A DNA stretch of 64,000 bases from assembly GCA_934155265.1 (NCBI GenBank), contig CAKPGU010000002.1, positions 85,964-149,963 of the forward strand. The letters run 5' to 3'. Of this stretch, positions 1 through 8,098 are shown in pieces. Under the pieces are notes generated by a model, which was not told where the DNA came from, did no database searches, and saw only the letters and a program-made list of their open reading frames with translations. A program made the translations under genes and the position numbers. The stretch comes from an uncultured Clostridia bacterium. Lineage in GTDB: Bacteria; Bacillota; Clostridia; TANB77; CAG-508. The number at the start of each line of letters is the position of its first letter. Within the stretch, counting starts at the first letter, position 1.

Positions 1-2
1 AA

Positions 3-755
3 AATGCTTTTCACAAATATATAACTTCAAAAGGCTTTGATTTAGAACGAGGTTTACCAGTAGAAGAGACTGGAGTAAAACACGAAAAAATAGAAGATTT
101 AAAGAAATTAACTAATTTTGAAAACACTAAAAAGGTACTAGATAATATGAAATTAGAATTGCCGGAGACTCCTGATATAAATGATATTAAACTAATAAAA
201 CTTAACAGAGAAAAAGTAGAAAATGAAATTATTAGGCCAAAAGATAATATGATAGAAAAACTATACAATGAAAAAGTTTCTTTACAAAAGGAATTATTAA
301 AACAAGTCAATTTAGTTAATGAGGCTGAAAAATACCAAAAAGAAAGAGATTCCATACTTGCTGATAATAAAGAATTGCACAATACCGTAAAACATTTAGA
401 GCACGAATATAAAAAGAAAAATAATACTCTTGATTTAAGATTTGAAAATAGAAAAAGAGAATTAGAGCAAGAATTTGAAAATAAAGAATTTGAAAATAAA
501 GAATTTGACATTGAATATAAATACAAAAGTAAAATTAGGTCATTAGAAAAAGAAAATAATCATTTACACAAAATTATAAATAAATTCTATATAACTGTAG
601 AAAAATTTATCGATTGGATTTGTCATAAATTTGGAATTGGCGAATCTAAAGACTTAGTTAAAAACTTCGAAGAAGAAACTCACTCTTTTATTGATCCAGT
701 AGAACAAATCAATTATGAAGAAAAACTAGAAAAAGAATGGGATTTAGAAAAATAA
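3..755 (+). CDS. MobV/Pre-type relaxase, C-terminal part (partial)
   Basis: The reading frame is open from the window edge (frame beginning at base 3) to a stop at 753-755, so the start codon lies to the left. The visible N-terminal part contains GFDLERG followed by a Thr-Gly-x-x-His stretch, typical of the region after the catalytic domain in MobV/Pre (plasmid recombination enzyme) relaxases. The remainder is Lys/Glu-rich coiled coil, as is usual for the C-terminal half. Such enzymes nick oriT and allow mobilization by a helper conjugative element. The catalytic motifs are not in the window, so the family call rests on the C-terminal half only. Confidence 0.7.
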   Translation, partial: NAFHKYITSKGFDLERGLPVEETGVKHEKIEDLKKLTNFENTKKVLDNMKLELPETPDINDIKLIKLNREKVENEIIRPKDNMIEKLYNEKVSLQKELLKQVNLVNEAEKYQKERDSILADNKELHNTVKHLEHEYKKKNNTLDLRFENRKRELEQEFENKEFENKEFDIEYKYKSKIRSLEKENNHLHKIINKFYITVEKFIDWICHKFGIGESKDLVKNFEEETHSFIDPVEQINYEEKLEKEWDLEK

Positions 756-782
756 AAAAGGATGTTCTGTTTAGGACATCCT
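754..782 (-). terminator. Intrinsic terminator of the cargo operon
   Basis: AGGATGT at 759-765 pairs with ACATCCT at 776-782. Read on the minus strand the stem is followed by a run of T. It lies just downstream of the stop of the kinase-like gene at 795, which closes the minus-strand operon. Confidence 0.7.
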
Positions 783-794
783 CTTAGGTGAGAA

Positions 795-1424
795 TCATTT
801 AGAAATTTTAGCAATTAAACTATTTAAAATATTTCTATCTCTAGAATAGAATGTTTTACTTTGTTTTATAACCATTTTTAAATATTTAATTTTGCTATCA
901 ATATTTTTTTGGTTTTCAATAGTTTTATCTCTCTTATATCTTCTTATAAAACATTTTATAACACTAGTACCTTTTATTATAATTCCTCTATTAATAAATT
1001 CGCTTGAGTCAATCACTTTATAAATATCTATTCCTTCAATTATGTATAATTTATTAGGATTTTTTAAGGTGTAATCAATTAGAAATTTATTATATTCTAT
1101 TTTCATTTCATATTGTTCTTTTTTGCTTAACAAATCTCTATGCCATAAATTATTTGTTGCTGCATTTTGTGCAATAGGACATATTTTATAAAATTCATCT
1201 AATACCTGCATCGCTACTTTATTATCTTTATAAACTTCACTCCAAGCAAGCCAATCTTGAGATAATGTAGTAGCATTATATTTGGCTGATATTTCTTTTG
1301 ATATAGTGGACTTTCCAGCTCCTACCATCCCAGTAATAAAAAGTAAATTATAGGTTTTTCCATAATCTTCTATATTATATAAATAATCTTTTTTTGAAAA
1401 TATTAATCCAACTTTATACTTCAT
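795..1424 (-). CDS. P-loop kinase-like protein
   Basis: A 209-residue protein with a Walker A motif GMVGAGKST at about residues 32-40, preceded by a hydrophobic beta strand (LLFIT), as in small-molecule kinases of the adenylate/shikimate kinase fold. An IIEG stretch near residue 128 could be the Walker B region. It is the last gene of the four-gene minus-strand operon, 25 bp after the glycosyltransferase, with the sequence AAAGGATA as a plausible ribosome-binding site. The substrate cannot be predicted. It may phosphorylate a small molecule or sugar handled by the glycosyltransferase and transporter beside it, but that is inference from position. Confidence 0.6.
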   Translation of the reverse strand: MKYKVGLIFSKKDYLYNIEDYGKTYNLLFITGMVGAGKSTISKEISAKYNATTLSQDWLAWSEVYKDNKVAMQVLDEFYKICPIAQNAATNNLWHRDLLSKKEQYEMKIEYNKFLIDYTLKNPNKLYIIEGIDIYKVIDSSEFINRGIIIKGTSVIKCFIRRYKRDKTIENQKNIDSKIKYLKMVIKQSKTFYSRDRNILNSLIAKISK

Positions 1425-1449
1425 TTCATGTATCCTTTATTAACTACTT

Positions 1450-2259
1450 TTATTTTTTGTTATATAAAAATTCTTTATACGAATATGGTCTATCATTTAT
1501 TATCCAATTTTCTAACTTTGATACTTTATCTGTATATCCTTCTTTTTCTATCATTTTGATTAAAGCATTCTTTTTACTTTTATATTTATCAGCAAGATTT
1601 AAGTATTCTAATGTCTGTGTTAAGAAATCCAATGCTTTTTTTATAGAATAATTATCAGTTGTTGAAGTATTTTGTTCTTTATAATATACATATAAAATTT
1701 CATTAAAATATAATAATGATTCTGCTTTGCACATTAATTCCATAGTAAATGAAATATCTTCGTGGTAGCTTTTATCTTTATATCTTATATCTTTTACAAG
1801 ATTTCTTTTAAAACATTTTAATGTACAACAAAAATGAGTGGCTTTATATATTTGTTCTTCTAATGTATTTAATCCCGTTTCTTCAATAATTCGTTCATTA
1901 TCTCCTAATATTTCTTTACATTTAACAAATACGATATCTTGGTTATCTAAATCTGTATCTAATTTTTCTAAAACATCATTTTTATATAAATAATCATCAG
2001 CATCTAAAAGTATAATGTATTCTCCTTTTGCATTATCTATTCCTACATTTCTTGCACCACCAGCACCTAATCTATTTGAATTTAAAAGTTTTATATCATA
2101 TTCTTTAGCTATATTAGTGCTTGAATCAGAACTTCCATCATCAATAACTATAACTTCGTAATTTTGTCTATTTAGTGTTTGCTCAAATATACTATTTAAA
2201 CATCTTTTAATATATTTTTCCTCATTATAACAAGGAATTATTATTGAAAATTTATACAT
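1450..2259 (-). CDS. Glycosyltransferase family 2 protein
   Basis: A 269-residue GT-A fold enzyme. The N-terminus has the FSIIIPCYNEEKYI start typical of GT2, then VIDDGSSDSS (about residues 38-47) and the metal/nucleotide-sugar binding LLDADDY (about 84-90). It has no membrane segments, unlike the GT2 enzyme at 27394. A GGAGGTG ribosome-binding site lies directly upstream of the ATG. It follows the MFS gene by 23 bp and precedes the kinase gene by 25 bp, so the three are probably co-transcribed. Donor and acceptor are unknown. Confidence 0.85.
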   Translation of the reverse strand: MYKFSIIIPCYNEEKYIKRCLNSIFEQTLNRQNYEVIVIDDGSSDSSTNIAKEYDIKLLNSNRLGAGGARNVGIDNAKGEYIILLDADDYLYKNDVLEKLDTDLDNQDIVFVKCKEILGDNERIIEETGLNTLEEQIYKATHFCCTLKCFKRNLVKDIRYKDKSYHEDISFTMELMCKAESLLYFNEILYVYYKEQNTSTTDNYSIKKALDFLTQTLEYLNLADKYKSKKNALIKMIEKEGYTDKVSKLENWIINDRPYSYKEFLYNKK

Positions 2260-2282
2260 ACAACACCTCCGTTTAAAGTAAT

Positions 2283-3473
2283 TTATTCCATATTTTTATC
2301 TAAATAATCTTCGACTTTTTGTAAATAAATACAAGATATTATCAAGAAGAACATTAAAATAGATACAACTACAGAAAGTATATTGGCATTATAGAAATAA
2401 GTATATAAAATATATGCCATACTATAACTTATAACTTGTCCTATAAACATATATACATTAAACACTATATCATGTTCTCTGTTATATTTTGATAGTTCTT
2501 TATTATTTATTGATTGGTAAACAGCACTACAACTTTCTGATTCTATAACCACTGCAAATGTTTTCATACAAATATAATATATCAAAAATGTCACAAATCC
2601 TGGTATAAATACTAAAGTAAGTGTTGATAAAAATATCAGTATTGAAAATGGAATATAAAATCTCTTTTTTATATTCTTTTTGTTCACAAGTTTTAATAAA
2701 GATAGAGAACATATTGAAAGTATAGCAAATACTGAATCATATGTTCCTACGCTCAATTCTGAATTTAGCTTTAAAAACAAAATAATAGGTAGTAAATCTG
2801 TAATAGCACCTTGAGCTGATATTCTTCTATAAAACATACATTTATAAATATTTTTCATATGCTTATATTTTTTTGATTTATTCCAAAATTCTTTTATGTT
2901 TAATTTTCGATCTTCTATATAAAATTTTGTAATTCTAGTCGAAGTTAAGATTACAACAAAAGCCTCAAAAGCTAAAATTATAAATAGTATGTTATATGAA
3001 AAATTTTCAATTATATAACCAGAAAATATTGGAGTTAAGATTGTTGCTATACTAGATAATATATTTAAGTTTGCCTGATAACTACTAGATGTTTTTTGTG
3101 TGTTTGCTCCCATTATTACCATTTCTAGAGGTCCAGCATAGGCTACTTCTCCTAATGAATATAACATTTTAAATAAATATATGTATTTTATAATATCCTC
3201 TTTTAATACTAACAATAGTCCAATACATATTACTAGTAGAACAAAGCTGGAGCCATAAATAAATTTAGCATTTTTATTATTAACAAATTTTAATATTAAA
3301 GTATTAAACGTAAAACCAAATATTAAACTTATCAAATTTACTTTTATTACAAATCCAACATCATTTACTATCTTTAATACATAGATATTAAAAAATAAAT
3401 TAAAAAATACTACTATAAATTTTCTTAAAAATGATACTAGCGCTATCGTTTTTCTATTTCTTTCATCCATCAT
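2283..3473 (-). CDS. MFS-type membrane transporter
   Basis: A 396-residue, strongly hydrophobic protein with about 10-12 predicted membrane segments and a charged central loop near residues 185-210, the layout of major facilitator superfamily carriers. It starts with two adjacent Met codons preceded by AAAGGATGG. It is the second gene of the mobile-element cargo operon, 10 bp after the zinc-finger gene. Presence of a carrier next to a glycosyltransferase suggests export of, or resistance to, a small molecule. No substrate-specific motif is recognisable. Confidence 0.7.
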   Translation of the reverse strand: MMDERNRKTIALVSFLRKFIVVFFNLFFNIYVLKIVNDVGFVIKVNLISLIFGFTFNTLILKFVNNKNAKFIYGSSFVLLVICIGLLLVLKEDIIKYIYLFKMLYSLGEVAYAGPLEMVIMGANTQKTSSSYQANLNILSSIATILTPIFSGYIIENFSYNILFIILAFEAFVVILTSTRITKFYIEDRKLNIKEFWNKSKKYKHMKNIYKCMFYRRISAQGAITDLLPIILFLKLNSELSVGTYDSVFAILSICSLSLLKLVNKKNIKKRFYIPFSILIFLSTLTLVFIPGFVTFLIYYICMKTFAVVIESESCSAVYQSINNKELSKYNREHDIVFNVYMFIGQVISYSMAYILYTYFYNANILSVVVSILMFFLIISCIYLQKVEDYLDKNME

Positions 3474-3483
3474 TTTCCATCCT

Positions 3484-4617
3484 TTATCTATTTTCGTTCA
3501 TCCAATTATATAGATTTTCTTCTTCTAATTTTCTTTGTTTGAATAACTTTATTTTTGCTTGTGCCTCTTTCTTCCATTTGTCAAAATCTTTCTTTAATTG
3601 CTTATTTTCTTTATTTCTATATACTGTCATAACCTTTTGTTGATATGTTCTTCTATAAAGTAATAATGCTGGATTATTTTCAAGACTCTTTTTATAAGTT
3701 TCACTTGCTCCTTTATCTCTACAAGTTGCACTACCATCAACATTTTTCAAATCGCAATAAATCTCATTTTGTCTAAAAGTTGGTATGAAATATCTACCAC
3801 AAATTTGACAAGTTTTAATTGATAAGTTTTCTTGTCTTACAAGTTGATCTAATATAGTAAAACAAATACTTCTCAATTTTGTACTTGTATAAACATTGTG
3901 TAATTCTAAATTTGGCTCCTTTTCTTCAATACCTTTTATTAAATGTTCTATACTTTTATTGTGATGATGATTGTGTATGTTTATATAATTATCTAATATA
4001 ACCTCTACATCTTGCGAATATGTATAAAGTTCGTTGTGTTTAATTGTATAAGCAACAAATTTTGAATATGTATTATGTTCTTTTAATTCTTCATTTCCAT
4101 TTAAGTTATATACAAAATCTACACATTTCTTGAAATTATTTTGCCATTCTAATAGGTCATCTAGGCTTGTGGTATAAATATCTTCTAACATTTTCATAAA
4201 TTCTGCATCTGTTATATATTCATCAGTTTTTGAATATATGTAAGGTGTATATTCTTTTATTAATTCAAAACCATAAGCATAAAAGAAAGTATTATATGCA
4301 GATTCAAAAGATGAAAAGTCAGCATTTAAAAAATTTATTAGCAATGATCCTATACTTTCTGCATAATGAATATAAATAGTTGAAGGTTGTCTAATAACTG
4401 CTTTTTTCTTATTCAATTTTGTTTTTGAAATATCTTTTTCTAATTCTAGATATACTCTTGTTTCATCTTTCTTTTTTTCTTCATCATTTTCCTTGTCTGT
4501 ATCTTTTCTTAATACATTATATAAATATAATGGTGTTGCATAATATTCTTCTTTATCTTTCATATTAAACCATATATAAAAATCTTCTAAAACAAGATGG
4601 CGAGGTAATTCTCTCAT
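3484..4617 (-). CDS. DUF6076-like protein with C-terminal zinc finger
   Basis: A 377-residue protein, acidic and helical, with a C-terminal zinc-binding pattern: CQIC at about residues 272-275, then a Cys in EIYCD and a Cys in ATCRDKG. This arrangement resembles the DUF6076 proteins found in Firmicute mobile elements, whose function is not known. It is the first gene of the minus-strand cargo operon; the ATG is preceded by AAGGAGAT. A consensus promoter on the minus strand lies about 130 bp upstream and faces the promoter of the gene at 4836. The family assignment is from memory of the C-terminal motif only. Confidence 0.55.
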   Translation of the reverse strand: MRELPRHLVLEDFYIWFNMKDKEEYYATPLYLYNVLRKDTDKENDEEKKKDETRVYLELEKDISKTKLNKKKAVIRQPSTIYIHYAESIGSLLINFLNADFSSFESAYNTFFYAYGFELIKEYTPYIYSKTDEYITDAEFMKMLEDIYTTSLDDLLEWQNNFKKCVDFVYNLNGNEELKEHNTYSKFVAYTIKHNELYTYSQDVEVILDNYINIHNHHHNKSIEHLIKGIEEKEPNLELHNVYTSTKLRSICFTILDQLVRQENLSIKTCQICGRYFIPTFRQNEIYCDLKNVDGSATCRDKGASETYKKSLENNPALLLYRRTYQQKVMTVYRNKENKQLKKDFDKWKKEAQAKIKLFKQRKLEEENLYNWMNENR

Positions 4618-4677
4618 TTTTTATCTCCTTCGTTTTTTGCATTTGTAAAAAATTTTAACAAAATATTTAAAATTGTA

Positions 4678-4706
4678 TTGACAAATATAAATTATAATCG
4701 TATAAT
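4678..4706 (+). promoter_or_regulatory. Promoter of the HTH gene (plus strand)
   Basis: A perfect TTGACA (4678-4683), 17-bp spacer and TATAAT (4701-4706). The predicted start near 4713 gives a leader of about 120 nt before the gene at 4836. The transcript runs across the opposing minus-strand promoter, so the two promoters face each other and their transcripts overlap. Confidence 0.65.
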
Positions 4707-4745
4707 GACAATATGAAATTGTTATGTAAAATTTTTTACAATATA

Positions 4746-4774
4746 ATAATACAACAATTAATAACAAATGTCAA
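4746..4774 (-). promoter_or_regulatory. Promoter of the cargo operon (minus strand)
   Basis: On the minus strand TTGACA (4774-4769) is followed after exactly 17 bp by TATTAT (4751-4746). The predicted start near 4739 would transcribe leftwards through the oppositely directed promoter at 4678-4706 and into the gene ending at 3484. Confidence 0.55.
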
Positions 4775-4835
4775 TAGGCGAATTGTATTTAAAATCTTGC
4801 AAACAAAAAATTAACCAAAGGAGGAAAAAGAAAAA

Positions 4836-5303
4836 TTGAATACTAAAGAACAGATTTTAAACTTATATTATAATCATCATCTAAAACAAAATGAAATTGC
4901 TAAAATAGTTGGAAAAAGCTGTCCTTATGTTTCAAAAGTTGTAAAATCTGATAATAGAAACAAACAAGAAAAGGAAACTCGTAAAAAAACAAATGCTGAA
5001 AACAGAAAAGTTTATTTACAAGAATATTTTAAAACTTATGATAGACCAAAGAAAAATGACAATAGTTATGAGCAAATGATAGCACAGCAAAAACAAGATG
5101 CAATAGAATTATCTTATGCTACTAATAATATGTCAGACTATGCTTTTGCAAAATGGAACTCAAATGCCTATCATACTAACAGCAAAGGAAATTTAGTGAT
5201 AGATAGAAAGTTAAAAGTTGGATTTGATATTCCAAAAACTATAAATATGAATATCAAAGTACCAATACAAAAATATAAACATGTATGTTGTTTTAGTAGC
5301 TAA
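4836..5303 (+). CDS. Small HTH protein of the mobile element
   Basis: A 155-residue protein that starts at a TTG codon with AAAGGAGG at 4817-4824. Residues about 4-35 (ILNLYYNHHLKQNEIAKIVG and following) look like a sigma-70 region 4 or Tnp_8-like helix-turn-helix: a first helix, then QNEIAKIVGKS and a recognition helix PYVSKVV. The remainder is polar with no recognisable fold. The gene is expressed away from the cargo operon and precedes the recombinase module. It probably regulates element genes; whether it acts on the facing promoters just upstream is inference. Confidence 0.55.
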   Translation: MNTKEQILNLYYNHHLKQNEIAKIVGKSCPYVSKVVKSDNRNKQEKETRKKTNAENRKVYLQEYFKTYDRPKKNDNSYEQMIAQQKQDAIELSYATNNMSDYAFAKWNSNAYHTNSKGNLVIDRKLKVGFDIPKTINMNIKVPIQKYKHVCCFSS

Positions 5304-5340
5304 CAAGATTTTATTAGATTTTTAATAAAATTTTGTTTTT
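5303..5340 (+). terminator. Intrinsic terminator after the HTH gene
   Basis: ACAAGATTTTATTA (5303-5316) pairs with TAATAAAATTTTGT (5323-5336) with one mismatch and is followed by T residues. It begins at the stop codon of the HTH gene. Confidence 0.75.
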
Positions 5341-5406
5341 ATATAGTAAGAAATGAGGAAAAACATATGTTAATTAAATATATTTTTATTTTAAAGTCAA
5401 ATTTGT

Positions 5407-5451
5407 AAAGGGCTTTATTTTTTTGCTTTTTAGCACAAATACAAGCCCTTT
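5407..5451 (+). promoter_or_regulatory. Leader hairpins upstream of the tiny ORF and recombinase
   Basis: AAAGGGCTT (5407-5415) pairs with AAGCCCTTT (5443-5451) around a 27-nt loop, in the 200-bp gap between the HTH gene and the tiny ORF. A second small stem (GCAGGAATA with TATTTCTGC, about 5468-5489) sits just before the ribosome-binding site of the tiny ORF. No other gene is visible in this gap. The role is unknown; an attenuator or folded leader is possible. Confidence 0.4.
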
Positions 5452-5508
5452 TGAATATTAATTAATAGCAGGAATATTAGTATTTCTGCCTAAAAGGAGG
5501 AACTTGTT

Positions 5509-5637
5509 ATGTGCGAAAAAGTTAATTTTAATGTTATTGAAAAGAACAAATACGAAAATATTGATGATATTACAAAATATATCAATATCATTGTTAATAG
5601 ATTAATTGTAAATGAATTTGCGAAGAGCGTTGATTAA
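5509..5637 (+). CDS. Tiny ORF before the serine recombinase (element 1)
   Basis: A 42-residue ORF (MCEKVNFNVIEKNK... ending NEFAKSVD) with AAAAGGAGG at about 5492-5500, eight bases before the ATG, a strong reason to think it is translated. It ends about 65 bp before the recombinase ATG. The second half is a hydrophobic helix rich in Ile and Val. Element 2 has an ORF of similar size in the same position before its recombinase (11292-11429). A recombination directionality factor or a translational leader are both possible. I do not recognise the family. Confidence 0.5.
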   Translation: MCEKVNFNVIEKNKYENIDDITKYINIIVNRLIVNEFAKSVD

Positions 5638-5702
5638 AACTACTTGTTATTGTATAATGAGGTTGTACAAAATGAGTAGTTTACCGATTGGAGGGTAAAC
5701 TT

Positions 5703-7268
5703 ATGAGAGTGGCAATTTATTGTAGGCTTTCTCGTGAAGATGATGACAAAATTCATGAAAACGATGAAAGCGAAAGTATCCAAAATCAAAAATCTATGCT
5801 AATTAATTATGCAATAGAAAGGAGTTGGGATATTTATAACATTTACTGTGATGAAGATTATTCTGGAATCGACAGTGAACGACCTGAATTTAATAAATTA
5901 TTAGAAGATGCTAAAAGCCATAAATTTGATATTGTACTTTGTAAAACACAAAGTAGATTTACTCGTGATATGGAAATAGTTGAAAAGTACTTACACAATA
6001 AATTTATCGAGTGGAATATTAGATTTGTTAGCCTTGTAGATCATGTTGATACATTAGATAAAGGAAATAAGAAATCAAGACAAATCAATGGTTTAGTTAA
6101 TGAGTGGTATTTAGAGGATTTATCAGAAAATATAAGAAAGACATTTGATAACAAAAGAAAGCAAGGCTTACATATTGGATCATTTGTATGCTATGGCTAT
6201 AAAAGAAGTCCAGAGAATAAAAATAAACTTATTATAGATACAGAAGTTGCTGATGTTATTAAACTTATTTTTAATCTTTATGAACAAGGAAATGGTGTTA
6301 CTAAAATTGCTCAAATACTAAATGATAAAGGAATTTTAACACCTACTAAATATAAACAATCACAAGGAATCAACTTTAAAAATCAAGGTAAGAATATTGA
6401 CTATTGGTGTGAATCTACAGTTAGCAAAATATTAAAAAATGAAGTTTATATTGGTAATTTGGTACAAGGTTATAATAAAAAGGTTAGTTATAAATCTAAA
6501 AAGATGGTAAATCAACCTAAATCTGAATGGATTATTGTAGAAAATACACACGAGCCTATTATTACTAAAGAGCAATTTTATAAAGTTCAAGAAATCTTTA
6601 AAAGTAAAACTAGAAGATGTAAAAATGGCGAAGTTCATTTATTTGCCAATAAACTTGTATGTTTAGATTGTGGCACAAAACTTTATAAATGTCAAAATGA
6701 TAGAGGTTACATTTACTTTTCTTGTAAAGGCTCTAAAAAACTATATGGAACTTGCACAACACATTCTATTGGTTATGAAAATCTTAAAAATTTAGTTACT
6801 GAAAAAATTAAAGAGAAAATTTTAGCATTTTATAATTTTGATAATATTTCTGATGATTTATTTGTTTCAAATGATAATTTGAACAAGGCTAAATTATTAA
6901 AAAATAAGCTTGAATTGCTTTCAAAAGAAATGGAAGATATAAATAAAGCAATAAAAGAACTTTACTTAAACAAAGTAAGTGGCAAAGTTCCAGAAGATGT
7001 ATTTGAAGATTTAAATGCCTCCTTTCTATCTGATAAATCAACAAAACAAAAAGAACTAACAAAAGTCGAAAATGATTTATCTAATCTAAAGGAAAAAGAA
7101 TTAAACAGCAAATTTATAAAAGAACAAAAAGAAAAAATAATTAAGCACTTTAAAGATTTTAAAGAACTTAATTATGATATTGTAAATAGCTTTATAGATT
7201 ATATTGAAGTTGGAGAAAAAGACAAAAAAACTAAAACTCAAGATGTTGTAATACATTGGAATTTTTAA
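5703..7268 (+). CDS. Large serine recombinase (integrase of element 1)
   Basis: A 521-residue site-specific recombinase. The N-terminal resolvase domain (about 2-150) starts with VAIYCRLSRED, where the Ser is the expected nucleophile, and has a downstream Arg-rich RFTRDMEIV segment. It is followed by a recombinase domain (about 160-280), a zinc ribbon (CLDCG ... CxxxxxxxxYGTC at about 320-355) and a coiled coil (about 390-480), the usual order of large serine integrases. I chose the ATG at 5703 because GGAGGG at 5690-5695 precedes it; an in-frame TTG at 5688 is unlikely. It should integrate and excise the element whose right end lies in cotJC. Confidence 0.93.
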   Translation: MRVAIYCRLSREDDDKIHENDESESIQNQKSMLINYAIERSWDIYNIYCDEDYSGIDSERPEFNKLLEDAKSHKFDIVLCKTQSRFTRDMEIVEKYLHNKFIEWNIRFVSLVDHVDTLDKGNKKSRQINGLVNEWYLEDLSENIRKTFDNKRKQGLHIGSFVCYGYKRSPENKNKLIIDTEVADVIKLIFNLYEQGNGVTKIAQILNDKGILTPTKYKQSQGINFKNQGKNIDYWCESTVSKILKNEVYIGNLVQGYNKKVSYKSKKMVNQPKSEWIIVENTHEPIITKEQFYKVQEIFKSKTRRCKNGEVHLFANKLVCLDCGTKLYKCQNDRGYIYFSCKGSKKLYGTCTTHSIGYENLKNLVTEKIKEKILAFYNFDNISDDLFVSNDNLNKAKLLKNKLELLSKEMEDINKAIKELYLNKVSGKVPEDVFEDLNASFLSDKSTKQKELTKVENDLSNLKEKELNSKFIKEQKEKIIKHFKDFKELNYDIVNSFIDYIEVGEKDKKTKTQDVVIHWNF

Positions 7269-7342
7269 AAAATCATAGTATTTTAAATTAATTTGTGTTA
7301 TACTATTATTAGAAATTTTTAAAAGAAAGGAAAGTGAAAATT

Positions 7343-7543
7343 ATGATTAATGAAAAAAAAGAAATTCTTGCAACAGTTAATACTTTGCCTGATGATACAA
7401 CTTGGGATGATGCTATCTATACTTTATATCTACATTCAAAATTACAAAAAAGCCAAGATGATATAAAAAATGGTAGAGTAATGACTATTGAAGAGTCTAA
7501 AGAAAGGATGAGAAAAAAATATGCAAGTTTTGATGTCAAATGA
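7343..7543 (+). CDS. Probable antitoxin partner of the ParE-like toxin
   Basis: A 66-residue acidic protein starting at the ATG at 7343 with AAAGGAAAG before it; a GTG at 7334 is the alternative. The end (TIEESKERMRKKYASFDVK) resembles the C-termini of small RelB/YefM-like antitoxins. It overlaps the following toxin gene by 23 bp in another frame, the normal arrangement of type II toxin-antitoxin pairs. It should neutralise the toxin and repress the operon. Confidence 0.7.
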   Translation: MINEKKEILATVNTLPDDTTWDDAIYTLYLHSKLQKSQDDIKNGRVMTIEESKERMRKKYASFDVK

Positions 7544-7838
7544 GGCACATGAAGATATAGATTCTATCTTTGAATATATATCGCGTGACTCTATTAAATA
7601 TGCAAACGAAACTTCAGAAAATATTTATTCTCGAATATATGAACTAGAAAATGCTCCTTATTTAGGTAGATATGTTCCAGAACTTTTGGACAAGCATTTT
7701 AGAGAACTTATTTATAAAAGTTATCGAATAGTTTATGATGTTTCTGAAGATTCAGATACTGTTTACATACATTTTGTCGTTCATGGCAAAAGAAATTTTA
7801 AATCATTTTATAAATCTTACATTAAAAATAATTTTTAA
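7521..7838 (+). CDS. RelE/ParE-family toxin
   Basis: A 105-residue protein with the ParE/RelE fold pattern: an N-terminal strand (VLMSNEAHEDIDSIFEYI), a helix pair, then APYLGRYVPEL, FRELIYKSYRIVYDV and a C-terminal strand VYIHFVVHGKRNF. ParE toxins poison DNA gyrase and RelE toxins cut mRNA at the ribosome; the sequence alone does not separate the two. The pair sits between the recombinase and the right end of element 1 and probably stabilises it against loss. Confidence 0.85.
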   Translation: MQVLMSNEAHEDIDSIFEYISRDSIKYANETSENIYSRIYELENAPYLGRYVPELLDKHFRELIYKSYRIVYDVSEDSDTVYIHFVVHGKRNFKSFYKSYIKNNF

Positions 7839-8003
7839 TTCAAATTATTATTAAATTCTTTTTGGATAGATTCCAAACCTACTCCATGATCTGTATAATA
7901 TGCCCCTAATCCTGCTGCTTCAATTTCTTCTATAGATGCATTTTTTGTTAATTGATGCACAATTGTTCCAACCATTTCTAAGTGAGCTAATTCTTCTGTA
8001 CCA
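7835..8003 (-). pseudogene. cotJC: cotJC middle fragment, stranded between two elements
   Basis: On the minus strand the frame from 8003 reads GTEELAHLEMVGTIVHQL and on to TDHGVG, which matches the CotJC manganese-catalase-like spore-coat protein after its first 64 residues. Similarity ends at about 7877; the next codons (LESIQKEFNNNLN) do not look like CotJC and stop at 7835. The upstream half lies at 13118-13313, 5.1 kb away. The rest of the gene is presumably to the left of element 1, outside the window. Confidence 0.8.
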
Positions 8004-8016
8004 CGATGTTGTCAAT
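7990..8016. other. attL of element 2
   Basis: The 14-bp core (7990-8003) is followed by an element-side half-site, 7998-8016, that is the reverse complement of the element-side half-site at the other end (13097-13115) with one mismatch in 19. Left of the core is cotJC sequence. Confidence 0.85.
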
Positions 8017-8051
8017 TATAAAAAATCTATGACTATTGGCTGTAAAATATA

Positions 8052-8094
8052 AAAATTCACCGAGTGAACTAAAATACACTTAGTGAACTTTTTA
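8052..8094 (-). terminator. Terminator after toxN, built from two dyad repeats
   Basis: Two copies of the TTCAC/GTGAA dyad (8056-8068 and 8077-8087) pair with each other as a larger hairpin flanked by A-run and T-run, just after the toxN stop at 8099. It could terminate transcription in both directions and also carry the protein-binding site found at 8941-9088. Confidence 0.6.
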
Positions 8095-8098
8095 TTTA

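Larger units (their letters stand above)
1..7880. mobile_element. Right part of a mobilizable serine-recombinase element (left end outside the window)
   Basis: This block holds a MobV-type relaxase end, a cargo operon, an HTH protein, a large serine recombinase and a toxin-antitoxin pair. The cotJC coding sequence resumes at about 7877 on the minus strand, so the right boundary lies between the toxin stop (7838) and about 7885. The left end is not visible, so the core repeat cannot be read. Inference: an integrative mobilizable element inserted in cotJC. Confidence 0.7.

Noticed and set aside
11..526. Long minus-strand ORF of 171 codons
   Set aside because: It is the complement of the relaxase coiled coil, rich in Ser/Phe from inverted Lys/Glu codons, and has no ribosome-binding site.
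795..3473. Cargo operon as a glycosylated-bacteriocin locus
   Set aside because: No small Cys-rich precursor gene or peptidase-ABC transporter is present.
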